DNA of 64,000 bases. Origin: Reticulitermes lucifugus. Taxonomy: Eukaryota > Arthropoda > Insecta > Blattodea > Rhinotermitidae. Positions 10,399-21,190 of the stretch are shown piece by piece (positions within the stretch are counted from its first letter, which is position 1; each line of letters begins with the position of its first letter). The stretch covers positions 19,520 to 83,519 of the forward strand of contig JAKCWW010000319.1 of NCBI GenBank assembly GCA_026260175.1, read 5' to 3'. The translations under genes were made by a program, and so were the position numbers. A model generated the notes under the pieces. It ran no database searches. It was not told the origin of the DNA and saw only the letters and a program-made list of their open reading frames with translations.

Positions 10399-10722
10399 TT
10401 TGATTCATAGAAATGCACGGTGATAATAGAGTAAATTCATGTTATCTACAAATAATTTTTCTCCTTCATGTTTTATTTTCGCGTAATGTAGTCGTCACTG
10501 AGACAAAACCTTTTGTTCTGATGTTAATGAAGATCGTAGTTTTGAAGGTGGGTTTATTCGAGAGTGGCTTAAAATTCAATAATGAAGCATTATTACAAAT
10601 CTTAATATATGTAATTAATTTTGAGAGCAAGTGTCCATTTTTTTTAAATTTCAGGCACTGAATTTCATCTTTAGGTTCGAACACAAAATTGCGAAAAGCG
10701 ACTATTGGCTTCCACACATCTC

Positions 10723-10724
<2 letters not shown>

Positions 10725-10772
<48 letters not shown>

Positions 10773-10870
10773 CGCGTGGAACAACTCGACTCCCACTGGA
10801 CGGATTTTCATGAAAATTGATATTGAGTATTTTTCGAAAATCTGTCGAGAAAATTCAGCTTTCATTAAAA
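10725..10870. repeat. (TCTG)n microsatellite joined to a dispersed repeat end
   Basis: About twelve TCTG units (10725-10774) run directly into 'cgtggaacaactcgactccc' and 'ggattttcatgaaaattg'. The abrupt join and non-repetitive partner suggest the tetranucleotide is the tail of a retroposed or otherwise mobile element, a combination I remember as common in arthropod genomes. No coding remnant is seen. Confidence 0.6.
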
Positions 10871-12014
10871 TCTGACAAGAATAACAAGTATTTACAAGAA
10901 GATGTTTTTACATTTACTATAGTATCGCGCTGAATTCTGGAAATGAATATTATTAATTAAACGAGGATCAGTAAAAACAAAGATCAAATTTCAAGTATGA
11001 CCTTTCTTACACACCTTATGTTCTGGTATGTGAAAGTGTGTGCATTAACTATTTAAGAGCGAAGTAATTCGATGAAATAATGAAAATTTATATTTAGTGA
11101 GCCTAAGCTTGAAGTGTAATTAGTTGCGAAAATAAGCAGCCGGAATCCAGTCAGAAATATAAGAGAAAAAGCATGAGAATAAAAGAAGACACTGAGAGCA
11201 GGAAATGTATAAAAATTTTAAGGTAGCAAGGACGTAGTCCCATAAAGAATGGGGCCCCTTGTGTTTCCAAAGTAACTGACTCACTTGACAGCCAACAGGT
11301 AGCGTATAATGCGGAAAACAAATGTTCGATATTTAGAGGGAATTCATGAAGAGCCGGAAGGAAACCGCAGCTAGTAACAACTGTAAAGCCAAGGAATGAG
11401 GAAACTATGAAAATTAAACACAGTGACAAGAACACAAAGGATGGGAATGCCGTATCATGCAGTTGTACAAATAACAAATGGAATGCATGGCCAGCATCAC
11501 ATCACTAAAAACTTCCAAAAAAATCAGCAGTTTACACAAGGCCAATGTTGTTTACTGTGTGCACACGCTACATGGAAGCTGAAATAAACAGCCCACGTAT
11601 ACTGTATATCATTCAGCATTCATCTTTCATAACATTTATATTCTCCCTTTCAGTAAAGAAGATTGCTTTATGGGTGACATAATCTTGCTTCAAAACAAAA
11701 TTTTTCACTTTGAAAGTGAGTTGTATCCCACCTTACATGACAAATTATCATGAAATAACTATGGAATGATTGGAAGCCCAGATTTCATGCTAATTTCGCC
11801 CATCTTTAATATCGGGATAAATACAATATAATGAGAAAGATATACAGTCTGTGTGTTTGTGATTCTGAATGTTGGGATTAATAAGTTCTGCCAGTCGATT
11901 AATCCTTTAGTATTCTACTAATTTTCGTCTATCAAATAATTAAGAAGAATAAAATTACGCACTCAATTTTCGAAGCCTCTAACGGTAGGGATTTTCTGTT
12001 CCTGCTACGCTCAT
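10871..12014. other. Non-coding DNA, nothing recognised
   Basis: A 108-codon minus-strand open frame (11151-11477) is hydrophobic but lacks splice context or a recognisable family. I treat it as chance. Confidence 0.4.
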
Positions 12015-12275
12015 GATAGACGTATGCAGCGGCGGGGAGGGCGAAATGGTGCGGTCGCTCCGGGCGGCAGAGCCAATGGGAGGAAAAACTGGCGGCGAAA
12101 TGAATAGTTTGAATGAGAAAATTTAAGTTCTGCGCTCAATAAATTTTAATCTACCGAGCCAAATACAAGTAAATTTTGTAATCATTGTAATTTTTAAAAG
12201 ACCTGAAACCATTTTAAGAGGGGTCATTGTGATTATTCGCCCCGGGCGCCAAAAAACCTAGCTACGCCACTGAAC
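12015..12275. mobile_element. hAT-like MITE
   Basis: The right end reads 'ggcgccaaaaaacctagctacgccactg' across 12246-12272, i.e. an inverted CAGTGGCGTAGCTAGG terminus of the kind known for many arthropod hAT elements. The left end (about 12020-12065, 'gcagcggcggggagggcg') is a decayed partner. The GC-rich ends and AT-rich middle have no transposase. The exact left boundary is uncertain. Confidence 0.55.
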
Positions 12276-12765
12276 GTGTTTACGTTTCGTGTTGATCTCA
12301 GTTATGACTTTGAAAATCCCTCGACTACTTATTAATCTTCAAACAGCAAATAGCTAATGAATTATAAAAAATATTATTTGTGTCCAATAACTCATGAGGC
12401 TAATACAGACCTAACGCTTCTGACTGATCTCCTTGAAGTTGCCTTTCCAAATCTGGGCCGAGATTCTCTCTCTTTAAAAGTACGCTACGATACACACCTT
12501 CAAATAAGCCACGATCGCTTGCCTTTCATTATTTCCAGTTCACCATACGTAACCAGCTTTTCTCTCTTTTGATGCTGAATAACCTCTACAGCTTGTGCGC
12601 TCTCGTTAGGTCTACACAGTCAGCGTACTAATGGCCAGCATTATCATCCATATTATCAAAATCATCATCACGAGGACACAATTCGTCCTGCGTAAAGTAG
12701 ATCTGAGAACCAAAAACAGGCAAATGTGTCGTTAATATCCAAGTCTGAACAGTTGAGATAGTGGT

Positions 12766-12928
12766 CTTCTGGGATTTTACACAGCTCAGATTAGTAGTTG
12801 GTTAACGACGTTTCGGGACAACCTATAGGTCCCACCTTCAAGGATCAAGCAGTGCAAGGTGGAACTGATTGATTGTCTCGAAATTTTAGTAACCAACTAC
12901 AAATTTACGCTGCATAAAATCCCAGAAG
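12766..12928. mobile_element. Foldback MITE, CTTCTGGGAT family
   Basis: The arms, roughly 55 bp, start cttctgggattttacacagc at 12766 and end with its inverse at 12928. They share 'gtagttggtta' and 'tttcgggacaa / ttgtctcgaaa'. The centre, read on minus, holds a GGGAC...GTCCC stem followed by GAAACGTC, a variant of the hammerhead-like hairpin. The same terminus is found at 28892 and 43544. Confidence 0.75.
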
Positions 12929-13371
12929 TTGGCAGATCTTATTGACACCGCAGAGGAACCCTGAAATATATTTACAGTTATTCGCATTTTAGTGGAAACT
13001 TTATCTGGAAAAAAAAGCAGATTTTAAACGAGTTTGTAAGCCACAAGCTATAAACTTATGTATACGTATATTATACATGTAGATGTTCTCCTTACATTCA
13101 CTGCAAGACAAGCTGGCAATTACCGACTGCTCCAGGCTACAACTGCGTGTTTGGAATAACTTGCTCTAAATGAGGATATGGTCACGTTGCTGTTTGTGAC
13201 CGCTCTAGGATTGAAATCGTATTTATCTCTTTAATTATTTATGTTTCGGTAATGACACTGATAAATCAATTTAGAGGGTATATCTTCGAACTGTAGGATA
13301 ATCAGTAAATAAGGAACTGTACAGGATGAAGAAGGAAGAAGTAGCTTAATTTGGAATTTTACTGTATAATT

Positions 13372-13450
13372 TTTCTGGAGGGACTGAGGAAGGACACAAA
13401 AGATCACAGTCAAGTTAGCCCCGACATCCCTTATACGAATACACACGACC
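13372..13450 (-). repeat. Degraded tRNA-derived SINE, GGGACTGAGGAA-type
   Basis: 'ctggagggactgaggaagga' is followed by 'gatcacagtcaagttagcc' and a reverse-strand B-box-like 'ttatacgaatacac'. It is collinear with the copy at 19285-19410. The head is at the higher coordinates. Confidence 0.45.
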
Positions 13451-13604
13451 CATTCAACTGTGGAGCTCCTTTTCAAAGTGTAGTTCAAAATGGACATGTG
13501 TGGAATTCATTATAAACCTAAAGGGAACTGGAAATATTGACACTCCTGAAAAGACTCAGGTGGGCAGAGCGTGATCCAAATAATTCCGACCACAGCAATA
13601 TTCA

Positions 13605-13630
13605 AATAATAATAATAAATAATAATAATA
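13605..13630. repeat. Microsatellite (AAT)n
   Basis: AAT triplets with one interruption. Confidence 0.85.
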
Positions 13631-13720
13631 CGTTTTTTACTCGTATTTACCTTCTCAAACGTAATGCACAGAAATATCTAACCAAAGAATACAAACAAAT
13701 AAAACCATAAATGCGGGATT

Positions 13721-13855
13721 GGAGTTTCTCACAGCGGTGCTGCTGAAGACTCAATTCTTCTGCAATGTGAAGCCGTGTCTCTTGGTAAATGGTGAGCGAC
13801 GTTTCAAAGGATCGTACTGCCTTCGACAGTCAGTAACTATTTACTAGTCAAACGA
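13721..13855 (+). repeat. Dispersed repeat copy B (shared with 5638 and 23555)
   Basis: It has 'ggagtttctcacagcggtg', 'cttctgcaatgtgaagcc', 'ggtgagcgacgtttcaaagg' and 'agtaactatttactagtc' in the same order as copies A and C. On the minus strand 'gaaggcagtacgatcctttgaaacgtc' reads as a GAAACGTC hairpin end like those at 12766 and 43544. Confidence 0.6.
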
Positions 13856-14345
13856 CCTAATAATCCAGAATTCTTAAGTTTGTTAAACTAGGCGTACTCA
13901 CTGAAATGCAATAACTGGGATCCGTGAGACATTCATGTTGGCCTACTATTTTTACTTAGTATGAATGTACAAAGGCCTTTGAAAATCGAAAGGGTGTTCA
14001 CTCCAGTGTTTGTTTGATTCCGACCAGAAAAATCTTCAAAAATCAAAATTTTGGAAATTATGCCCATGTTAATTATATATATATTTTTAAATTTTCTTAT
14101 ATCTAAGTTAAAATGAATATTTAATAACTAAAATATTTTAACTTCGTATAATTCTTGCTGCAATCTATAGCCCACGTCCTCTTGCAAAGAGACTCAACCG
14201 ACACACCAACAAATATATCCACTCTTGCATCAAGTGAATGATTTAGAAATGCGTGATGATTCAATACAAAATTTTTTGATTAGAAAACAGACGGAAATTG
14301 TTTACGTAATCAAAGAAGTGTAGGACTTAAAGACGTTTGATAAGA

Positions 14346-14445
14346 AGATCTGAGGTTCTCTCAGCGGTGACTGTGATGGTTGCCGCTTTCTGCCACATGA
14401 CGCCACGTAACAGTTACAAGGCGTCACATCCCATACAGTAGTAAT
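14346..14445 (-). repeat. Fragment of a 'WDVTPC' dispersed repeat
   Basis: On minus, 'gtatgggatgtgacgccttg' translates as VWDVTPC, a string I remember from countless spurious proteins in Blattodea. The other end ('agatctgaggttctctcagc') shares 'agatctgag' with the terminus at 43544. It is likely a relative of that foldback family, not a gene. Confidence 0.5.
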
Positions 14446-17400
14446 TATCCTGCTAAGAGGTGTTTCAATAACGAATTTCAGTGAAAGAAGTAAAAACTTC
14501 TTCATATTAATCCATCAGATCTACCAGATATGTTATTGTTTAAGTAAATGTAAACTATGTCCAATACTACATTACACTGAATAGAAGCCTTGTAGTCGAT
14601 ATTTACCCAGTAGAACGACTAGATATTGACTATATTCCCGAGACTCAGCTATTCTTATCGCCATCACGACCAGATCGGCCATGAGGCCTACAAGATCTTC
14701 TATCTAATAAATACAGGGGAACACTTCTGTCACGGTAAAGCGGCTAGAGTGTTTTAGGTGACCATTTTTCTCTTTCTAGATTAAGATTAGGGTTAAGACC
14801 ACGGAGTTCTATCTCCATTCCACTGAACGCCTTCATAAGGCAGTGTTATGTAGAGCGCCAGCTTTACCTTTCACATTTATGAATTTCCTGGTGGTACATT
14901 TACACTGAAAACTAAAAGAGGATATCTGATAGGTAAAAGTATGTACATTCCAAAGCCACTAACGATTAATGCCATGTGCCAAAGAGTAAGAGGTACCATA
15001 TCTTCTGTCAGTGAATACCATACGAGCTGAATCTATGAATCATAAGCTGACTCGTGTAAAAGCATTCATAAATTGATATGCCTACATTTATGTTAGCCTG
15101 CCTATTTATGGAGAAGTTTTTTAAAAAATTAATACAAATCAATATAAGGGTGAGAAAACTGCATAGATGCAGTAAACATAAAAATTCTTGGCGTCTTTGT
15201 TGGCCTAGTCAGATTGGCAACAGGGCAGGTACCCTTCGCTATCAAAGACTTCATCCTGACGTAGCCAGAGGCAAAGAAGGCGCACCCATGAGAAACGGCG
15301 TGCTCTGTGGAAGCTATGCAGGTAGAGGAAGTTAGAAATAATCCATGGTTAGGTGAGCTTCAGACTTTGTAACAAATATTTATGTTGTTATTGTTTTGTT
15401 TTTCTTCTTCCTAGAAGTTTTCTATGCACATTCTTCTTGCATTATGTTGTGGGTTTAAATTATGCAAGAACAAGTAGCTGTACTTGCACGAAAACATCGT
15501 TTAAGAACATGGACACTGTGTTCACTATAGGCTGCAGTTTATAGTGATATTTCTCATTCTTACATGTTGAATAAAGTGACATACGCCTAGGTGTTATGGA
15601 GGCTTATCTAACTGCAAGTAGCAGAGTCCTTCTTTACAAAGTGCTAAAGAATTCACATTCCACTTCCTCATGGAAACAATATTTATTGCCATGTTTACAA
15701 GAAACAGACAGTGATTCATATTCGTTGTGAGAAGAATACAAATCACAGAAGAATATCCGACTTTATTAATATCAATTTTAATATTATGCTCCCATCTATG
15801 CCTAGGCTTTCCAGGTGTTGCATTCATTTCAATTTGTTCCGACTAGAATGGTACATGCACTTCTCTTCTGTCCCATGCATGCTTCATGTGCAACCCATCG
15901 CATCCTCCTTTACTTCAAAATCCAAATAGGCCTTCTACCCACTGACGAGAGCAAATATGGAGACCTTTGCTGTGCAATTTTCTGCAGTCTCACCTAGCTC
16001 TCTCCCTTAGGTTCACATGTTCTCTTTAGCGCTTTTTCTCCAAACATTTTAAAATGAGTAGAAAATATAATTTAAAATTGTTTCAAAGAAAACTATGGAA
16101 TTTAAATCGTGATACGTTATTAGCCATATTAAAGGCTTTTATTTACTCCGAAGCACACAGAAACAGTTGCGATTTACGAATGGTAAAGCTCAATCCAAAT
16201 TTATAATTCTGTATATTTTGTATGCGAAACGTTCCTGTCACATGGAACACACAGAGTAATACGTTTTCCCTAAAAGCCATTTTGAAATATTTCATTGTGC
16301 AAGTAATTTTAAAAATTGATTATAAAATGTGCTATTTAAAAGCGAGGAGTTTCCATACTTCTCTTACCCAGGACACGAATAAAGTACAATGAAATTTTCT
16401 GGAAATATTACAATAAATAATATCAAGTCTACCAATAATATGCAGAATACAGTGGTCTGGGATGTTACAAAACGTAGAATTGTATAAGTTTACAAACCCT
16501 CGGTGGTTCCTGCTCTCTCAATCTTTAGCGTTAAGGATTGAGGAAGACGGTTTCTCGAGAGATTTAGTAAATTTACACCATACTACACGGCCTTATTTCA
16601 CTGAAGACATTATTCTACATATTCACCGCCGTGAGAACCTCAAATTCCACACTAATGATATATATAAATACATTAACTACGACCTACTCTACCAGATCAA
16701 CTGATCACTGCCTGCCAAAATGGTTATTGCCTTTAGGAAGTGACTTCGTCAAATACAGTCACGATTTATCGCAAGTGAAAGGACGAGCACTGTGTCAGAA
16801 TAAGATGGAATTTGCAGGAAATTATTAGGGCAGCCGCAGGCTTGCCATTTCTCTGCCACCATTACTACGGCATAGCTTAAACCTATGATTTGATCAGTGC
16901 ATTAACACCACAGACCCACTCAATTCTGCTTTCCACCAGTCCGCATGACCATAGCTCAGGGTGGAAAAAGTATAATCTGCCAGAAGTGATGAAATTTGTA
17001 CGATGTATCAGATTTAATAATATACCGCACGGGGTACAGGAACGTATGTGTGTCAACACAAAAATGATGAATTGCATTAGTTCAACTCATGCCTGATCAA
17101 TCTTTTATGTGGTGCGAGCAACTTCCGCGAAGTTTGACCTGCATGTAGGCAATATTGAATTCAATGAACAGCATGAAGGATGAATAATTTACATGTATAA
17201 TTTTATGTATAATTTTGTGTGTTTTTTTTGTACAGCGTGCAATAAAAATGTACTGATAATAATAGGAAAACTGTATTTAAAAATGCAGTGTACAATATAG
17301 GGCCGAGTGCCGCTATTTTTAGCTCATTTTCACAAAATGATACTGGTTGTGCGGCCTGGTTCAACTCAAATCCATATTTGGTAAACTTCATTTTGACATT

Positions 17401-18090
17401 TCCTTTGATTTGCGGAAATTCAAGCTTGCAGTGATTATATCGAATATGCAGAGAATCACGGGACATCCAATTCTAAATGACGAATTTATTATATTCGAAA
17501 AAGCTTCTACAAATTTCAAATGGAGAAATATATACATATGTATAAACCATCAAGATATATGTTTTTGGGTTCGGTGCAAATTTTCCTTCAGGTTTTCCCA
17601 CTGAGACATTTTAAGCATTACCCTTGTCCCGCATACTTGCCACATGTCCCGCCCATTTCATCTTCATTGGCTGATCACCTAAAAATAATTGGCGAGTTTC
17701 TCAAATATAATAACTTCATGTAAATGAACAAACCAAGTATTATTTCAAATTGCTCAAACAAGCTAAAGCATTTTTAAGAAAGAAGGGTGTGGAGTAAGGT
17801 GGTACCTGGTCCAGCTTCCAAACGTTATTCCTCTGTGAATATTTTTATTTTTGATTAAGGATTTAAAATGTTTCTAAAAGGTATTTTAAAAATCATTATT
17901 CTAATAATGTTGTCGTGAAACGTTCCACTATCATTCACACACATATACGAATAGACTATGTAGATGTAATTTTGTCAGAGGACCTGTAGAAATGGCGAAC
18001 ATTCTGTGTTTTATAAAACGTATGTCTGAATACAGTTTAACACAACCTCATTCCCAGATTTATTTACGAATTAAAAGAAATATTTTAATT
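14446..18090. other. Long non-coding stretch, nothing delimited
   Basis: AT-rich, with scattered short open frames on both strands (15078-15335, 15711-15929, 16462-16704, 16883-17096 and others). None has a recognisable product or a matched splice pair. No inverted-repeat element or SINE head was found by eye. Confidence 0.35.
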
Positions 18091-18350
18091 TCTTTCATCT
18101 TCTTTCATGGCTCGACAGCCCCTAGTGGGCCAGGGCCTCCTAATTGTCGAGGCTGCATGATCACACAAAGACACACCACAATCGGTAGGATTCCTCTGGA
18201 CGAGTGATCGGCCCGACGCGGAGACCTTTACCTGACAACACACAACACTCGCAAGAGACGGACATCCATGCCCCTGCGGGATTCGAACCCACAATCCCAG
18301 CAAGCGAGCGGCCGCAGACCCACGCTTTAGAACGCGCGGCCACTGGGATT
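18091..18350 (-). repeat. Full-length tRNA-derived SINE (minus copy)
   Basis: On minus, the head starts near 18350 with 'atcccagtggccgcgcgttc' (A-box region). A canonical B box, GGGTTCGAATCC, is at 18290-18279. The body has 'gcatggatgtccgtctcttg' and 'gatcactcgtccagaggaat', and the tail has 'aggggctgtcgag' and a GAAAGAAGATGAAAG run at 18110-18091. It would be transcribed by RNA polymerase III from its internal promoter and mobilised by a LINE. The head, body and tail are all present. It lies in inverted orientation 365 bases from the copy at 18716. Confidence 0.85.
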
Positions 18351-18715
18351 GGCAAATGCTTTAATTTGAAGTCATTAATCATAAACTGCCTTTTCATCAT
18401 GAAACATAATACTTTATTCCATGGTAATATCCGGTTTTAGTTCTCACGTAACTTGTGTTGTGCAAGGTAATGTAGCAAGCGCACACAAGATAGCGTGCTG
18501 TTCGCACTCTAATGTCCTTAGCATCACAATGCAGTTAGACAACAGCTGGAGGTTCTAAATGTGGAAGTACTATAAACAAGGTAACAAGAGTGAGACTGTG
18601 CGTTATACTTAACAGAAGACATGCCACGTATTTTATTCAGACAAATGGTCATTACTACACTGCAAATGAATTGAAATCGTAATCTGAATTTGTAGATGCA
18701 ATTGCTTATTCTGCC

Positions 18716-18975
18716 GATCCCGGTGGACGTGTGGTCTAAGGCGTAGGTCTACGGCCCCTCGCTTGCTGGGATTGCGGGTTCGAATCCTGCTGGGGGCATG
18801 GATGTCTGTCTCTTGTGGGTGTTGTGTGTTGTCAGGTAGAGAGAAGTCTCTGCGATCACTCGTCCAGAGGAGTCTTACCGAGTGTGTGTGTGTCACTGAG
18901 TATGATCAGGTGCAACAATAACCCTCTACACCTACAATTATTAGGTAGAAGGGGTCAAACTAAGATAGAAAAAAT
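18716..18975 (+). repeat. tRNA-derived SINE (plus copy, same family)
   Basis: The head is 'gatcccggtggacgtgtggt', with B box GGTTCGAATCC at 18777-18787 and body 'gcatggatgtctgtctcttg' and 'cgatcactcgtccagaggag'. It aligns with the minus copy through the first roughly 190 bases. The tail diverges and ends in 'gaaaaaataac'. The B box and anticodon-arm region are intact, but the amino-acid-acceptor arms do not pair as a working tRNA. Confidence 0.85.
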
Positions 18976-19284
18976 AACAATTGCTATTCTTAGGAAAAAG
19001 AGGCAGGCATAAATGAGGCGAGGCTCTGCTTTATTGTTGCTAATATTATTTATGAAATATTTTGTCTTTGTACATGGTGTTTACTTAATAATTTAGTTTA
19101 TTGTCCTTAAGAATTTTGGTGTTTTTTAGCAGCAAGTTAAACACAAGTTGGCAATAATGAAATAGGCTTTGTGGTTTATTTTATGACGCTGTCAGTAAGT
19201 CAAGCTCTATATTTAGAGCGTTCAATAGAAGCACGATTGATGAATGTCAAAGGATTTAGCAGGAAGCAGTCGTGGTCAAATCGA

Positions 19285-19410
19285 GCCACTTTCCCGAAAA
19301 TTGAAGGGAGGGACTGAGGAAGACCATAAAATAGCTCAGCCAGGGTAAACATGATCAGGCCGACATTCGAACCATGCATCTCACTAATAAAAATATATAG
19401 CCTTACAGCT
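19285..19410 (-). repeat. tRNA-derived SINE, GGGACTGAGGAA-type, best copy
   Basis: On minus, 'gcatggttcgaatgtcggcc' contains the B box GGTTCGAATGT, followed by 'ccctggctgagctattttat' and 'cttcctcagtccctccc'. The head is interrupted close to 19411, where a hAT-like element begins at 19416, so the MITE may have inserted into or beside the head. Confidence 0.6.
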
Positions 19411-19415
19411 ACAAA

Positions 19416-19612
19416 CAGTGGCGTGGCCAATTGTTTAGCGCCCGGGGCTAGTAATAAAAATGGCCGCACTTGACAGAAATTATGAACTTAAAAAATATAA
19501 AAATCATTTATTCTTTAAGCGAAGAAGATAATTTTTGTATTTAAGGTAATTTTGCCACCCATTGGAATCCAACCCTCCCCCTCCCAAGCTACATTCCGGC
19601 TACACCAACCAG
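19416..19612. mobile_element. hAT-like MITE, second copy
   Basis: The left terminus is CAGTGGCGTGGCC, followed by 'ttagcgcccggggc'. The right end, 'ccggctacaccaaccag', is the decayed inverse. It has the same GC-rich ends as the element at 12015-12275, and no coding sequence. Confidence 0.6.
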
Positions 19613-20680
19613 TTCTGTAAAGCTTAATGAATTAACAGGAATAAAACGAGAGGAGTGGTGCTGTAAATTGTATTCGGGAAGTACATGATTAAAATCTTGA
19701 ACGGGACAATGTCTATAAAAAGCGAGATCTCTTGATTTTCATCAGTCACTCCAGGCGAACACCGAGAAAACCTCTATCAGGTCAAGACCATTGCCTTTCA
19801 CACTCTTTCAAATTAACCATAAATCAGTCACCTAATCTTTAGACATTGCACTTTCTGAGGGGATCATATGTCTACATGTTTCACCGCTTAGAAGCATGTT
19901 ACTTGTCCCTACTACTCCTGCTGGTGCACTAGATTCTCTTCAGGTAATAACATTACAGTCCGAGCTAATTTTAGGCCTGAAGTCCTAATGCAGTGGGGTA
20001 GGCAAAATTTTCACTTCGTAACTTCCATATTTTTGGTCACTTCATAACTGCCTTATTCAGCTACTAAAATTACATTCCTTAAAAATTAATTTAAAAATAC
20101 AACACGCTTTCTAAGAATTAAAATTAATTATAATCGCAAATTGTTCTGAAAAGTGGTGCTTTCTTTGTATTTGTGAATATTTCCAACTCTGTGTGGAACA
20201 CTCAAGCATAACATTTACAAGCAGTAGAAAAACGCGGAACGACAGATTACAAAGCGAATCTTCTTGCTGCACGGTGGTTTAGAAACGTTCAGGTGTGAGC
20301 ATTCTCTTTCTGTTTTGAAATTAATCGACCTATAAGAAAACTGAAATCATGAGTAAGAATTAAGCTATTTAATGCTTCACGCTCTCTTCAGCTACAAACC
20401 ACCTGCATCCACAATGAAAGTGATTTCCAAGTCCCGTTTGAACCTGTGTGGACTAAAAAGCCGCATATTGTAAACACTGTCTGTCATAAGGTCTATTGTA
20501 AGTAAGCATTTCATCAGTATCATGGTAAGCCTTCGTACCTTCCGTGGAAAAATAATAAGTATTTCTTTGCGAAATAACCATAACTTATTTTACGGGCCAT
20601 GAATAAGAACTGCATCTAATTCGCCGCTAGCAGATTCCGAAGATTCAACAGCGCGAACACCGGCCATGCCGAAGCTCAAG
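19613..20680. other. Non-coding DNA, nothing recognised
   Basis: A possible tRNA-like fragment ends this stretch (20685-20725, 'accgcgttcaatcccagg' resembling a B box) but no SINE body follows. Confidence 0.3.
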
Positions 20681-20763
20681 TGCTTCATTCACCGCGTTCA
20701 ATCCCAGGGCAGTGCACTTTCCATTTTATACGGAGGAAGTAATACTCGAAAAGGTTTCTTTAA

Positions 20764-21042
20764 AACAACCAACAAACGCACTAGATAAAATACATATATA
20801 ATATATGTTAAAGACCCCTACATATATCTCGACAAAAAGTTTTCATCCTCAGGGTTTTCATCACAAAGGAACACTAGAACATCACATCAATTTACACGTT
20901 CAAAAATTCACACATTAAAAGCCCAAAACATAAAAAGCCATAATATATGATTATGGCTTTTATATACTTGTTGTTGAATCATATGTAGGGGTCTGCAATA
21001 TACCTGACATACGTATTTTATCTAGTGTATTTGCTCGTTGTT
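20764..21042. mobile_element. Foldback MITE with internal hairpin
   Basis: Bases 20764-20793 (aacaaccaacaaacgcacta...) and 21013-21042 are inverted repeats with a few mismatches. A second inverted pair, 'agacccctacatat' near 20811 and 'atatgtaggggtct' near 20982, lies inside. A third hairpin, 'agccataatatatgattatggct', lies around 20936-20960. On minus, 20855-20805 carries CTGAGGA-T followed by a weak stem, GAGATATATGTA and GGGG, a decayed hammerhead-like motif. Confidence 0.75.
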
Positions 21043-21099
21043 ATAAAGAATGTGACAAGATGCACGGTATATATACATTATAAAGTTGGAAACGTTTTG

Positions 21100-21190
21100 T
21101 TTCCGAGTACTTCGGTTTTCCTCTGAAAAACATTATTCCACCACTTCTCCTTCTTCATATTCATTCATCTACTGTTGGCACTATACATCA
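21100..21190 (+). repeat. 5'-truncated SINE, second family
   Basis: 'ttccgagtacttcggttttcc' and 'ccaccacttctccttcttca' followed by 'ctgttggcactatacat' align in order with 8875-8960. The tRNA head is absent, as expected for a truncated retroposed copy. Confidence 0.5.

Noticed and set aside
12015-12065. GC-rich spot as a CpG island or promoter
   Set aside because: It is explained as the left end of the hAT-like MITE whose right terminus is at 12272.
18279-18290. Functional tRNA genes at 18279, 18777 and 23403
   Set aside because: Good B boxes exist, but the acceptor and D arms do not form a cloverleaf and SINE bodies follow directly.
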